Below, piece by piece: positions 16,611 to 25,672 of a stretch of 43,242 nt of DNA (its first letter is position 1; each line of letters begins with the position of its first letter). Made by a program: the position numbers and the translations under genes. The stretch lies in assembly GCF_018682675.1 (NCBI RefSeq), contig NZ_JAFMTR010000043.1, positions 1-43,242 of the forward strand, written 5' to 3'. The notes under the pieces are model-generated. The model saw only the letters and a program-made list of their open reading frames with translations. It was not told the DNA's origin and did not search any database. Source of the DNA: Sphingopyxis soli. Its GTDB lineage: Bacteria; Pseudomonadota; Alphaproteobacteria; Sphingomonadales; Sphingomonadaceae.

Positions 16611-18338
16611 GTGACCCTGTTCAGCCGTTTTTTCGACCATATCGGCACCGCCCTCGATGCGCTTGTCGACAGCGGCGCCTTGCCTGCCGGGCTCGACCGC
16701 AGCGCGATCAGCGTCGAGCCGCCGCGCGACCCCTCGCATGGCGACGTGGCAACCAACGCCGCGATGGTCCTCGCCAAGCCCGCAGGCGCCAACCCGCGCG
16801 CGCTTGCCGAACTGCTCGCCGCCGAACTCGGTGCGCTGGATGAAGTGACCGAGGCGAGCGTCGCCGGGCCGGGCTTCATCAACCTGCGCCTCGCCGATAA
16901 CAGCTGGCGCGACGAACTCGCGCTCATCCACGCCGAAGCGGGCGATTATGGCCGCTCGAGAATGGGTGAAGGTCGCTCGGTAAATGTCGAATATGTCTCG
17001 GCGAACCCAACGGGCCCGATGCACGTCGGCCATTGTCGCGGCGCGGTCGTCGGCGACGCGCTCGCCGCGCTGCTCGAATATGCCGGGTACGAGGTCATCC
17101 GCGAATATTACGTCAATGATGCGGGGGCACAGGTCGATGTGCTCGCGCGGTCGGTGCACATGCGGTACCGCGAGGCGCTTGGCGAAGATATCGGCGCGAT
17201 TCCGGAAGGGCTCTATCCGGGCGATTATCTGAAACCCGTCGCGGAGAAGCTGGCGGCCGAATATGGCGACCGTTTCGTCGGCGCGCCCGAGAGCGAATGG
17301 CTCGTTCCGTTCCGCACGGCCGCGGTCGCGGCCATGATGGATATGATCCGCGCCGACCTCGCGAAGCTTGGCATCCACCACAATCTCTTCTCTTCCGAGG
17401 CCGAACTGCAGGCTGAAGGCAAGCCTGCGGCCGCCGAAAAATGGCTGCGCGACCATGGCCTCGTCTATGACGGGATGCTCGAGGCTCCGAAGGGGGAGAC
17501 GCCCGAGGACTGGGAGCCGGTCGAGCTTCCGCTGTTCCGCTCGACGCAATTCGGCGACGACCAGGATCGGCCGATCAAGAAGTCGGACGGTAGCTGGACC
17601 TATTTCGGCGCGGATCTCGCCTATCATTTCCAGAAAAGCCAGAACGCCGATGAATTGATCGACATCTGGGGCGCCGACCATGCGGGAACGGTCAAGCGGA
17701 TCAAGGCGGCGGTCGCGGCGCTGACCGGCGGAAAGACCCGTTTCGACGTCAAGCTGGTGCAGATGGTCCGGCTGCTCAAGAATGGCGAGCCGTTCAAGAT
17801 GTCGAAGCGGGCGGGCAATTTCGTCACCCTTGCCGACATCGTCGACGAAGTCGGCAAGGATGCGGTGCGCTTCACCATGCTGACGCGCAAGGCCGACGCG
17901 CAGATGGACTTCGATTTTGCGAAGGTGGTCGAGGCGTCGCGCGACAATCCGGTTTTTTATGTCCAGTATGCCCACGCCCGGATCGCCTCGCTGAAGCGCA
18001 GGCTGGCGGACGCAGGCGTAGCGCCCGCCGCGCCGGACCCGGCACGGCTCGACGCATATGAACTCGGGCTCGTCAAGCTGCTCGCGCAATTCCCGCGCAT
18101 CGTCGAATCGGCCGCCTCGGCCCGCGAGCCGCACCGGATCGCCTTCTTCCTCGGCGAGGTCGCGGCGGCGTTCCATGCCTGGTGGAACATGGGTAACGAT
18201 CGTCCCGAGGCCCGTATCATTTTGGCAAATGACCCCGAATTGACCGCGACCCGCCTTTATCTCGCCGATGGAATCGGGCAGGTTATCCGCAACGGGCTCC
18301 ACCTGATGGGGGTAGAGGCGCTCGAGGAGATGAACTGA
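16611..18338 (+). CDS. argS: Arginyl-tRNA synthetase
   Basis: A 575-aa class I aminoacyl-tRNA synthetase that charges tRNA-Arg. The HIGH signature is HVGH at 138-141 after NPTGPM, and the KMSK loop is complete at 396-399 (KMSKRAGNF); many ArgS lack a canonical KMSK, so this is a minor point. The N-terminal additional domain and the C-terminal anticodon-binding domain (from about 460, including a YAHARI turn) are full length. The start is GTG at 16611. Its stop overlaps the ATG of the SPOR gene (TGATG), starting a plus-strand run that continues to tatC. Confidence 0.97.
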   Translation: MTLFSRFFDHIGTALDALVDSGALPAGLDRSAISVEPPRDPSHGDVATNAAMVLAKPAGANPRALAELLAAELGALDEVTEASVAGPGFINLRLADNSWRDELALIHAEAGDYGRSRMGEGRSVNVEYVSANPTGPMHVGHCRGAVVGDALAALLEYAGYEVIREYYVNDAGAQVDVLARSVHMRYREALGEDIGAIPEGLYPGDYLKPVAEKLAAEYGDRFVGAPESEWLVPFRTAAVAAMMDMIRADLAKLGIHHNLFSSEAELQAEGKPAAAEKWLRDHGLVYDGMLEAPKGETPEDWEPVELPLFRSTQFGDDQDRPIKKSDGSWTYFGADLAYHFQKSQNADELIDIWGADHAGTVKRIKAAVAALTGGKTRFDVKLVQMVRLLKNGEPFKMSKRAGNFVTLADIVDEVGKDAVRFTMLTRKADAQMDFDFAKVVEASRDNPVFYVQYAHARIASLKRRLADAGVAPAAPDPARLDAYELGLVKLLAQFPRIVESAASAREPHRIAFFLGEVAAAFHAWWNMGNDRPEARIILANDPELTATRLYLADGIGQVIRNGLHLMGVEALEEMN

Positions 18339-19114
18339 TGGCGGAGGAGAAGGACGCGGGACTCGGCCTGGAGGACGAAGATCGGCTTCCCTGGCTCGAA
18401 GCGGCCGACGATCTGGGCGACGATGGCGAGGTATCGCCGGTTCGCCTTCTCGTCATGGTGCTTGGCGGTCTGATCCTGATCGGTGCGGTGCTCGGCGGTC
18501 TCTGGTGGCTGCAGAATGGCGGCGCGCGCGGCGACGGCGAACTGATCGTCGCGGAAAAGGGCGCCTACAAGGTCGCGCCGAAAACCGATGGCGCCAAGAT
18601 GTTCGAAGGCGAGGGCGATGCCAGCTTTGCCGCGACCGAGGGCGCCGAACCGTCGGGCAAGGTCGACGCGAGCCGGATGCCCGAAGAGCCGGCGGTGACT
18701 CCGGCCGAGCGCGAAGCCGCGGCAAAGGCCGCAAAGGCCAGATCGGAGGCCGACAAGGCGGCTGCCGCCAGGGACGAGGCGGCGCGCATCGCCGCCGCCG
18801 ACAAGGGCAAGCCCAAACCCGCGGCCATGTCGGTCAAGACGCCGGGCGCCAAGGAAGCCGACAAGGCGGCCACGGGCGGATCGGCGATGATCCAGCTCGG
18901 CGCCTTCAGCAGCGAAGCCGCGGCGGGCAAGGCGTGGACGAACCTGTCGAAGCGCTTTCCTTATTTGGCCGATCTCGGCAAATCGGTTTCACCCGCGAAG
19001 GTCGGCGACAACACCGTCTATCGTCTGCGCGCTTCGGCCGGCTCGGCCGGCAACGCCTCGGCTGTGTGCGGAAAATTGCGCGTGGCGGGCGAAAATTGCG
19101 TCGTCGTCCGCTAA
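18338..19114 (+). CDS. SPOR-domain membrane protein
   Basis: A 258-aa bitopic inner-membrane protein. An acidic cytoplasmic N terminus (1-34) precedes one membrane helix (about 36-58). A long Ala/Lys/Glu linker (100-180) spans the periplasm, and a C-terminal SPOR domain (about 185-258, MIQLGAFSSEAAAGKAW) follows. SPOR domains bind denuded peptidoglycan glycans at the septum, so a role in division or wall remodelling is likely. The two cysteines near the end (C244 and C253) may form a disulfide. Gene order argS-SPOR-nagZ is shared by other alphaproteobacteria. Confidence 0.9.
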   Translation: MAEEKDAGLGLEDEDRLPWLEAADDLGDDGEVSPVRLLVMVLGGLILIGAVLGGLWWLQNGGARGDGELIVAEKGAYKVAPKTDGAKMFEGEGDASFAATEGAEPSGKVDASRMPEEPAVTPAEREAAAKAAKARSEADKAAAARDEAARIAAADKGKPKPAAMSVKTPGAKEADKAATGGSAMIQLGAFSSEAAAGKAWTNLSKRFPYLADLGKSVSPAKVGDNTVYRLRASAGSAGNASAVCGKLRVAGENCVVVR

Positions 19115-19220
19115 ATTTGCGCATTTTGCCGCAGAAAGCGTTGGTTCGATAGGAATGCCGTGTCATCATGCTTGCATTGGCCGGGCTGCGCGGGAAGTAC
19201 CGGTCAGTGGAGTTTGACGC

Positions 19221-20228
19221 ATGATACCGGCGATTTTCGGCCTTTCGGGCCTGACCCTGACCGACGACGAACGCGCTTTCTTCCGCGACAGCAACCCCGC
19301 GGGCTATATCCTGTTCGGGCGCAATATCGAAAACCGCGAGCAATTGCGGCGCCTGACCGACGACCTGCGCAGCCTCGCCGGCCGCGCCAACCTGCCGATC
19401 CTGATCGACCAGGAGGGCGGCCGGGTCGCGCGGATGAAGGCGCCCGAATGGCCCGATTTCCCGAGCGGCGCCGCGTTCGATGCGCTGTATGAGCGCGCGC
19501 CCGCCAGCGCGATCGAGGCCGCAAGGCTCAATGCGATGGCGCTTGCGTCGATGCTGGCCGAGGTCGGCATCACGGTCGACTGCCTGCCGCTGCTCGATGT
19601 GCGCCAGCCGGGGGCGAGCGATGTCATCGGCGACCGCGCGCTCGGTAGCGAGCCGATGCGCGTCGCGGCGCTCGGGCGGGCGATCCTGTCGGGATTGCAG
19701 GACGGCGGGATCGTCGGAGTGGTGAAACATATCCCGGGCCATGGCCGCGCACTGCTCGACACGCATGAGGCGCTGCCGACCGTCACCGCCCCCGACCGCG
19801 ATCTCCAGACCGACCTCGCCCCCTTTGCGGCGCTACGCGATGCGGCGATGGCGATGACCTGCCATGTGGTTTTCGAGGCATGGGATCCCGACCGGCCCGC
19901 GACACTCTCGCCGCTCGTCATCGACAGCATCATCCGCCAGCGCGTCGGCTTCCATGGCCTCTTGATGACCGACGATCTCGACATGAAGGCGCTGTCCGGC
20001 GATGTTCCCTCGCGCGCCGCCGGAGCGATCGCTGCCGGCTGCGATATAGCGCTCAATTGCTGGGCAAAGATGGACGACATGATCGGGATCGCGAAGGCGC
20101 TCGATCCGATCAGCACCGTGTCGCTCGCGCGGCTCGAAGGGGCGATGGATCGGGTTGTCGGCGTCCATGATTCGCGCGCGTTCGACATGCTCGTCGACCA
20201 GCGCGACGCGCTGCTGGCGCTCGCCTGA
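19221..20228 (+). CDS. nagZ: Beta-N-acetylhexosaminidase NagZ (GH3)
   Basis: A 335-aa GH3 enzyme that releases N-acetylglucosamine from muropeptides in cytoplasmic cell wall recycling. The family signature KHIPGHG begins at K169, DTHEALP follows, and the catalytic aspartate lies in MTDDLDM (D251/D252). DQEGGRVARMK near 64-74 is also characteristic. There is no signal peptide, as expected. GGAG lies upstream of ATG 19221. It is followed after 8 bp by scpA. Confidence 0.95.
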   Translation: MIPAIFGLSGLTLTDDERAFFRDSNPAGYILFGRNIENREQLRRLTDDLRSLAGRANLPILIDQEGGRVARMKAPEWPDFPSGAAFDALYERAPASAIEAARLNAMALASMLAEVGITVDCLPLLDVRQPGASDVIGDRALGSEPMRVAALGRAILSGLQDGGIVGVVKHIPGHGRALLDTHEALPTVTAPDRDLQTDLAPFAALRDAAMAMTCHVVFEAWDPDRPATLSPLVIDSIIRQRVGFHGLLMTDDLDMKALSGDVPSRAAGAIAAGCDIALNCWAKMDDMIGIAKALDPISTVSLARLEGAMDRVVGVHDSRAFDMLVDQRDALLALA

Positions 20229-20236
20229 GGGCGTCG

Positions 20237-21010
20237 ATGGACGAACTGCCGCTTGATTTCGAACTGGCCCCGTCGGCGGCAACGGAACGCGAGGATGCGC
20301 TGCAACTCAGCCTCGATAGCTGGGAAGGCCCGCTCGACCTGTTGCTGACGCTCGCGCGCGGGCAGAAGGTCGATCTCCGGCAGATTTCGATCCTCCAGCT
20401 TGTCGAGCAATATCTGGCGTTCATTGCCGAAATGCGCGCGAAGCTGGAAGTAGCGGCCGACTATCTCGTGATGGCGGCGTGGCTCGCCTATCTCAAATCG
20501 GCGCTGCTGCTGCCCAAGGATCCGCTCGAGGAGCCGTCGCCCGACGAACTGGCGCTCCGCCTGCAACTGCGCCTTCAGCGCCTTGCCGCGATGCGCGAGG
20601 CGGCGGCGCGGCTGCTGGCGCGCGACCGCATCGGCCGCGACGTTTTCCTGCGCGCGAAGCCCGAAGGGCTGCGCGAGGTGAAGCTGCGGCGCTGGGACGC
20701 CAGCCTTTACGACCTGCTTTCGGCCTATGGACAGGTCAAGCTGCGCACCGAACCGGTCGTTCATATGGTCTCGCGGCGGCCGGTGGTGACGCTCGACGCG
20801 GCGCTGCACCACCTCGAACGACTGATCGGCGTGCAGCTCGACTGGGCCGAACTCTCCGACTTCCTGCCGTCGGACTATCAGGGGCCGCTCCGCCGCTCGG
20901 CGATCGCGTCGAGTTTCCTCGCCGCGCTCGAACTCGCGCGGCAGGGGCGCATCGACCTCAAACAGGACGCCGCCTTCGAACCGCTCTATCTGAAAGCCGC
21001 AAAAGCATGA
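20237..21010 (+). CDS. scpA: Segregation and condensation protein A
   Basis: A 257-aa kleisin subunit that bridges SMC dimers with ScpB in chromosome compaction. The N-terminal SMC-binding region contains the family motif WEGPLDLLLTLARGQKVDL (33-51) and QLVEQYLAFI. The C-terminal winged-helix portion ends with FLAALELARQGRIDLKQDAAFEPLYL. No smc gene is in the window. It overlaps scpB by four bases (ATGA). Confidence 0.95.
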   Translation: MDELPLDFELAPSAATEREDALQLSLDSWEGPLDLLLTLARGQKVDLRQISILQLVEQYLAFIAEMRAKLEVAADYLVMAAWLAYLKSALLLPKDPLEEPSPDELALRLQLRLQRLAAMREAAARLLARDRIGRDVFLRAKPEGLREVKLRRWDASLYDLLSAYGQVKLRTEPVVHMVSRRPVVTLDAALHHLERLIGVQLDWAELSDFLPSDYQGPLRRSAIASSFLAALELARQGRIDLKQDAAFEPLYLKAAKA

Positions 21011-21600
21011 TCGACGATCTGGAACGCGCGATCGAGGCGATGCTGTTCGCGAGCGACGAACCGCTTGACGCGCGGCAGGTGGCGAACCGCCTTGGCGACG
21101 AAATGACGCCGGGCGAGGTGCGCGCGATCATCCAGACGATCGCGGCGCGCCACGACGGCAGCGGGATCGAACTCGTGGAACGGGGCGGCCACTGGCATTT
21201 CCAGACGCCCGCCGATCTGGCGCACCTGCTCCGCCGCGAGCGTGACGATCCGCGTAAGCTGTCGCGCGCCGCCGCCGAGGTGCTCGCGATCGTCGCCTAT
21301 CACGAGCCGGTCAGCCGCGCCGAGATCGAGGCGATCCGCGGGGTTCAGACCTCGAAGGGAACGCTCGATGTCCTGATGGAGGCCGAATGGATCGCGCCCG
21401 CGGGGCGGCGCGAGGTTCCGGGGCGGCCGCTGATCTACAAGACGACCGACGCCTTCCTGCAACATTTCGGCCTGACGAGCCGCAAGGACCTGCCGGGAAT
21501 CGAGGATTTGCGCGCTGCCGGCCTGCTCGACCCCGTCGACCTTGCTTTCGAGGAGGCGATGGGCGAACTGGACCTAGTAAAAGACGGTGAAGAGGCCTAG
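21007..21600 (+). CDS. scpB: Segregation and condensation protein B
   Basis: A 197-aa ScpB with two winged-helix domains, partner of ScpA and SMC. Recognisable parts are [15 protein letters not shown] at the N terminus, the [20 protein letters not shown] stretch around 86-105 and [18 protein letters not shown]. The acidic tail is family-typical. ATG 21007 lies inside the end of scpA, so translation is probably coupled. It is followed by tatA after 25 bp that hold an AAGGAG site. Confidence 0.95.
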   Translation: MIDDLERAIEAMLFASDEPLDARQVANRLGDEMTPGEVRAIIQTIAARHDGSGIELVERGGHWHFQTPADLAHLLRRERDDPRKLSRAAAEVLAIVAYHEPVSRAEIEAIRGVQTSKGTLDVLMEAEWIAPAGRREVPGRPLIYKTTDAFLQHFGLTSRKDLPGIEDLRAAGLLDPVDLAFEEAMGELDLVKDGEEA

Positions 21601-21625
21601 AGGAGCCCTTCAAGGAGATTTTGAG

Positions 21626-21853
21626 ATGGGTAGCTTCAGCATCTGGCACTGGCTCGTGGTCGGTATTCTCGTCCTTCTGCTGTTCGGCAAGGGGCGCTTT
21701 TCCGACATGATGGGCGACGTCGCCAAGGGCATCAAGAGCTTCAAGAAGGGCATGGCCGACGACGACGTGCCGCCCGCCCCGAAGCAGATCGAGGGACAGC
21801 GGACGCCCGACGCCGCCACGCCGACGCCGACCGCGGAAACCGAAATCCGCTGA
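21626..21853 (+). CDS. tatA: Sec-independent translocase subunit TatA
   Basis: A 75-aa TatA. A single N-terminal membrane helix (about 5-21) ends in the conserved FGKGR hinge, followed by an amphipathic helix ([16 protein letters not shown]) and an acidic, Pro-rich tail. TatA oligomers form the conduit for folded proteins with twin-arginine signals. AAGGAG eight bases before ATG 21626 fixes the start. It is the first of tatA-tatB-tatC. Confidence 0.95.
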   Translation: MGSFSIWHWLVVGILVLLLFGKGRFSDMMGDVAKGIKSFKKGMADDDVPPAPKQIEGQRTPDAATPTPTAETEIR

Positions 21854-21888
21854 TCGCGCCGCGCCGCCTGCGGGGGAAGCTTTAATTC

Positions 21889-22269
21889 ATGTTCGATGTC
21901 GCGCCCACCGAGTTGCTGCTCGTCGTGGTGGTGGCCCTGGTGGTCATCGGCCCAAAGGATCTTCCCAAGGCAATGCGCTTTGTCGGCAAATGGGTCGGCA
22001 AGGCGCGCGGTATGGCGCGTCATTTTCGCGCCGGCCTCGACACGATGATGCGCGAGGCCGAACTGGAAGAGCTGGAAAAGCAATGGCGCGCGCAGAATGA
22101 CGCGATCATGCGCGAATTTCCGCGCATCGACGACGCTGCCGCAGGGACGCCGCCGATTCTTGCCGCGACCGACAGCGGGGAGGCACCGCCCGAAAATCCC
22201 GATCATGCTGCCGCGGCCACCAAGCCCGAGACGCACGAAGTGCCGCCTCGCGATGGGCCGCTGCCATGA
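21889..22269 (+). CDS. tatB: Sec-independent translocase subunit TatB
   Basis: A 126-aa TatB. The helix at about 5-21 carries E8 (APTELLLVVVVAL), the polar membrane residue conserved in TatB and absent from this TatA. It is followed by GPKDLPKAMR and a long amphipathic helix to about 75. The tail is Pro/Ala rich. TatB forms the substrate receptor with TatC. The gene overlaps tatC by four bases (ATGA). Confidence 0.95.
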   Translation: MFDVAPTELLLVVVVALVVIGPKDLPKAMRFVGKWVGKARGMARHFRAGLDTMMREAELEELEKQWRAQNDAIMREFPRIDDAAAGTPPILAATDSGEAPPENPDHAAAATKPETHEVPPRDGPLP

Positions 22270-23072
22270 CGGCCGAGACTCCCGCTACTGCAGACGAGGA
22301 TGGCTCCGGCGGCAAGATGCCGTTGCTCGACCATTTGATCGAACTTCGATCGCGGCTCTTGAAATCGCTGCTCGCGATCGGGCTGGCTTTCGGGGTCTGT
22401 CTTTATTTCGCGCGGCCGATCCTCGGCATTCTCGTGCATCCGCTTGTCGTCGCGGGGCAGGGGAAGCTCATCTACACCCAGCTTTTCGAAGCCTTTTTCG
22501 TCGAGATCAAGGTCGCGCTGTTCGCGGCGACGATGGTCGCCTTTCCGGTGATCGCGAACCAGCTCTGGAAATTCGTCGCGCCCGGCCTGTATCGCAAGGA
22601 AAAGCGCGCGCTGCTGCCCTTCCTGTTCGCGACGCCGGTGCTCTTCACGGTGGGCGCGTGCTTCGCCTACTTCATCACGATTCCGATCGCCCTCAAATTC
22701 CTGCTCGGATATCAGGGCGAGGTCGGCGGGGTGACGCAGGAGGCGCTGCCCTCGGTCGGCAATTATCTGAGCTTCGTGATGCAGTTCATCATGGCGTTCG
22801 GCATTGCCTTCCTGCTGCCGATCCTGTTGATGCTGATCGAACGCGCTGGCCTCGTGACGCGTGAGCAGCTCATTTCGGCGCGGCGCTATATGATCGTTGC
22901 GGCGTTTGCGATCGCAGCGGTTTTCACGCCGCCCGATATCCTCAGCCAGCTCCTGCTCGCGATTCCGCTCGTCTTTCTCTACGAGCTGTCGATCTTTGCG
23001 ATCTGGTTCACCGGTCGCAAACGCAAGACAGGCGCCGAAGCGGCGCCTGTCGAGCCTCTCGAAGAGGCCTAG
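22266..23072 (+). CDS. tatC: Sec-independent translocase subunit TatC
   Basis: A 268-aa TatC with six predicted membrane helices, the receptor for twin-arginine signal peptides. The N-terminal signature is MPLLDHLIELRSRLLKSLL (from residue 18), with the conserved glutamate in LIELR. Other conserved parts are the VAFPVIANQLWKFVAPGLY loop and the FGIAFLLPI helix. It ends 17 bp from the convergent entericidin gene. The small Tat-signal protein at 3087 is a candidate substrate. Confidence 0.96.
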   Translation: MTAETPATADEDGSGGKMPLLDHLIELRSRLLKSLLAIGLAFGVCLYFARPILGILVHPLVVAGQGKLIYTQLFEAFFVEIKVALFAATMVAFPVIANQLWKFVAPGLYRKEKRALLPFLFATPVLFTVGACFAYFITIPIALKFLLGYQGEVGGVTQEALPSVGNYLSFVMQFIMAFGIAFLLPILLMLIERAGLVTREQLISARRYMIVAAFAIAAVFTPPDILSQLLLAIPLVFLYELSIFAIWFTGRKRKTGAEAAPVEPLEEA

Positions 23073-23089
23073 GGTAAGTTTCCCGCCGA

Positions 23090-23218
23090 TCAGTGGATGG
23101 CGTCGCTACCCGCCTGGCCGACCGACTCGATGTCGCGGCCAACGCCTTTCACCGTGTTGCAGCCAGCGACCAGAAAGCTAGCAAGCAGGGTGAGGAGGAT
23201 TACACGGATACTCGTCAT
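23090..23218 (-). CDS. Entericidin A/B family lipoprotein
   Basis: A 42-aa gene on the minus strand. It translates to a short signal ending in VAGC (C20), followed by NTVKGVGRDIESVGQAGSDAIH. The lipobox and the NT-KG-G-D pattern with a short helix are the entericidin EcnA/B family. These small cell-envelope lipoproteins are linked in E. coli to stationary phase and to a toxin/antidote pair. GAGAGGTG lies upstream of ATG 23218. A candidate stress-sigma promoter lies at 23352-23377. It converges with tatC and lies downstream of mgtE on the same strand. Confidence 0.88.
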   Translation of the reverse strand: MTSIRVILLTLLASFLVAGCNTVKGVGRDIESVGQAGSDAIH

Positions 23219-23351
23219 TTCATTCACCTCTCACGGGTCGTCTTGGACGCAAAATGGCCCGGCACGCTTCGAGGGGGGGGGAGGGAATGCGGGCCGGGCC
23301 AATGTTGCTGAGCAGCGCTGCGGGGGGGCGATGACCGCTGCTCGAACTGAA

Positions 23352-23377
23352 AACGAACGGGGCGAACGAAAAGTTCC
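23352..23377 (-). promoter_or_regulatory. Candidate sigma-EcfG (general stress) promoter
   Basis: On the minus strand GGAAC (23377-23373) and CGTT (23355-23352) are separated by exactly 17 bases. This matches the alphaproteobacterial EcfG consensus GGAAC-N16-17-CGTT. It points toward the entericidin gene, with a leader of roughly 125 nt. The rest of the 228-bp gap (23219-23446) holds a weak hairpin CGATTC-TTTT-GAATCG at 23410-23425 just past the mgtE stop, and G-rich sequence. Confidence 0.6.
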
Positions 23378-23446
23378 CGAAAAAAGTGACCCATTGCAAA
23401 ATTTCTGTCCGATTCTTTTGAATCGTTCGGGAATCAAAGGTTTGGC

Positions 23447-24907
23447 TCAGCCCATCGCGGTAAGGCCGCTCAATACGGCAAGGCCGAGGAACGAGAAAAA
23501 GCCCATGATGTCGGTGAGCGTCGTCACGAATACCGCCGACGAGACGGCGGGATCGACGTCGAGGCGATCGAGCGTGACGGGCACAAGGATGCCGGCGAGA
23601 CCCGCAACCAGATTGTTGATCAGCATCGCCGACGCGATGACGACGCCCAGCAGCGGGTTTCCGAAAATCAGCGCAGTGCCCGTACCGATCAGGACGCCGA
23701 GCGACAGGCCGTTCACGGCGGCAATACGAAATTCGCGAAAGATCATGCGCAAAGTGTTTGACGCCGTTAGCTGATTGGTCGCGATCGCGCGGACAGTGAC
23801 GGCCAGCGTCTGCGTTCCCGCATTCCCGCCCATGCCCGAGACAATCGGCATTAGGACCGCAAGTAACGCGAACTTCGCGATCGCGCCTTCGAAGATTCCG
23901 ACAACCGACGCGGCGAGCATCGCGGTACCAAGGTTGACGGTCAACCAGCTCAGGCGCGTGCGGATCGTCATCGCGATCGGTTCGTTGATGTCGCCGTCGC
24001 CGGCGCCCGACAGGCGCAGGATATCCTCTCCGGCCTCTTCCTGAATGATGTGGACGACATCGTCGACAGTGATCATCCCGACGAGGCGCCCTGCCTTGTC
24101 GACGACCGCTGCCGAGATCAGCGCATATTTCTGGAACCGCAGCGCGACCTCTTCCTGATCCATGTCGACCGGGATCAGCGTCTGCTCGCGCTTCATCACG
24201 TCGCTGACTGCAATGTCGCGCGGGGTGCGGAGAATCCAGCTCAGCTGGCAGGTTCCGACTGGGCGATGCAGGGGATCGACGACGAAGATTTCCCAGAAAT
24301 CGGTCGCGAGGTCGACATCCTCGCGCAGCCGGTCAATGACGTCGCCGACGGTCACATGCTCTGGCACCGCGACATATTCGCGCTGCATGAGGCGCCCGGC
24401 GGATTCCTCCGGGTAGGAAAGCGCGTCTTCGATCGCGGCGCGATCCTCGGGCTCCATCGCCTCGAGCACGGCCTGTTGATCGTCCTCCTCCATATCCTCG
24501 ATGATCGCGACGGCATCGTCGGTATCGAGTTCGGAGGCGAGTTCGGCGACCTGTTCGGGCGCGAGAAGGTCGATCAGCTCCTCTCGCACATAATCGTTCA
24601 TCTCCGCCAGTACGTCGGCAGAGAGCATGTCGCCCAGCACTGCGGCGAGGATAGGGCGTTCGTCGGAGCTTGCGAGCTCGAAAAGGTCGGCGATGTCGGC
24701 CGGATGGAGACGGCCTATGCGCTCGCGCGCGGCCTCGCCTTCGCCTTCCTCGGCAAGGTCGATGACCTCGCGGACGAAGCGGGGACGCAGGCGATCATCC
24801 TCGTCGAGCTCCGTTTCCGCTTCGCGCGCAGGCTGGTCACGGCCGACATCGCGATCGTCGGGCAGGATGGCGCCTTCGTCCGGCAGGGGCTCTTCGCGTT
24901 TGTCCAT
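23447..24907 (-). CDS. mgtE: Magnesium transporter MgtE
   Basis: A 486-aa MgtE channel. An acidic N-terminal superhelical domain (about 50-170, with LHPADIADLFE) precedes two CBS domains (about 175-300, ending DDVVHIIQEEAGED) and five membrane helices. The transmembrane part contains PIVSGMGGNAGTQTLAV, the conserved pore region. It takes up Mg2+ and is gated by the cytosolic domains. ATG 24907 follows GGAGGAG; a longer frame to 24994 has no support. I see no Mg-sensing riboswitch in the 152 bp upstream. Confidence 0.95.
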   Translation of the reverse strand: MDKREEPLPDEGAILPDDRDVGRDQPAREAETELDEDDRLRPRFVREVIDLAEEGEGEAARERIGRLHPADIADLFELASSDERPILAAVLGDMLSADVLAEMNDYVREELIDLLAPEQVAELASELDTDDAVAIIEDMEEDDQQAVLEAMEPEDRAAIEDALSYPEESAGRLMQREYVAVPEHVTVGDVIDRLREDVDLATDFWEIFVVDPLHRPVGTCQLSWILRTPRDIAVSDVMKREQTLIPVDMDQEEVALRFQKYALISAAVVDKAGRLVGMITVDDVVHIIQEEAGEDILRLSGAGDGDINEPIAMTIRTRLSWLTVNLGTAMLAASVVGIFEGAIAKFALLAVLMPIVSGMGGNAGTQTLAVTVRAIATNQLTASNTLRMIFREFRIAAVNGLSLGVLIGTGTALIFGNPLLGVVIASAMLINNLVAGLAGILVPVTLDRLDVDPAVSSAVFVTTLTDIMGFFSFLGLAVLSGLTAMG

Positions 24908-25059
24908 CGCGCTCCTCCCTGGATCATGCGGCGTCCGAGCTTCCCCTAGTCCCGCCGGCGCACGATGGCAACGCCGCGGCGTCCATTTGCGCATTTAGTA
25001 CGTGCATTGCCGCGCGGCCCCGCTATGGCACCGCCAAATCCCTAATAAAGGAGCAAATC

Positions 25060-25509
25060 ATGTCCGATCAGACGCTCACCCTTTCGCTGTCGACCGGCGA
25101 TGTCGTCATCCGCCTGCGCCCCGACCTCGCGCCGCTGCACGTCGAGCGCATCACGTCGCTCGCAAAGGAAGGCTTTTACGACGGCGTCGTCTTCCACCGC
25201 GTGATCCCGGGCTTCATGGCGCAGGGCGGTGACCCCACCGGCACCGGCATGGGCGGCAGCAAGCTTCCCGACCTTCCGCAGGAATTCAACGCCGAGCCGC
25301 ACGTGCGCGGCGTCTGCTCGATGGCGCGCGCGCAGAACCCGAACAGCGCGAACAGCCAGTTCTTCATCTGCTTCGACGACGCTCGCTTCCTCGACAGGCA
25401 GTACACCGTCTGGGGCGAAGTGATCGAGGGCATGGAAAATGTCGACGCCCTGCCGAAGGGCGAGCCGCCGCGCGAGCCCGGCAAGATCGTCAAGGCGACG
25501 GTGGCGTAA
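25060..25509 (+). CDS. ppiB: Cyclophilin-type peptidyl-prolyl isomerase
   Basis: A 149-aa cytoplasmic cyclophilin without a signal peptide. The active-site motifs are FHRVIPGFMAQGGDPTGTG (about 46-64), SQFFICFDD and VWGEVIEGM. It catalyses cis-trans isomerisation of proline bonds. AAAGGAG precedes ATG 25060. It is divergent from mgtE and is followed by a repeat element. Confidence 0.95.
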   Translation: MSDQTLTLSLSTGDVVIRLRPDLAPLHVERITSLAKEGFYDGVVFHRVIPGFMAQGGDPTGTGMGGSKLPDLPQEFNAEPHVRGVCSMARAQNPNSANSQFFICFDDARFLDRQYTVWGEVIEGMENVDALPKGEPPREPGKIVKATVA

Positions 25510-25522
25510 GTCACGTAACGAA

Positions 25523-25665
25523 TCCTCCCCGTGCCCTGGGCATGGGGAGGGGGACCATGCGAAGCATGGTGGTGGGGCGGCGAGCATAGCGAGCGCTTTG
25601 CGCTCGGCCCCTCCGTCAGCCCTGCGGGCTGCCATCTCCCCATCGCTTCGCGACAGGGAGTATCC
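25523..25665. repeat. MITE-like palindromic element, diverged copy
   Basis: This 143-bp block between ppiB and the monooxygenase gene is a string of hairpins. One is CCTCCCCGTGCC against GGCATGGGGAGG around CTG; another is CCATGC-GAA-GCATGG. Bases 25600-25645 match 42971-43016 in reverse orientation with one mismatch over 46 bp. It is a shorter, more decayed relative of the element at 42952-43158. The frames across it are not genes. Confidence 0.8.
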
Positions 25666-25672
25666 AGAAATC

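Noticed and set aside
23410..23425. CGATTC-TTTT-GAATCG hairpin as mgtE terminator
   Set aside because: The stem is only 6 bp, AT-rich, and lacks a clean T run; it is noted but not called a terminator.
24908..25059. Magnesium riboswitch before mgtE
   Set aside because: The 152-bp region shows no conserved helices of the M-box and also carries the ppiB leader.
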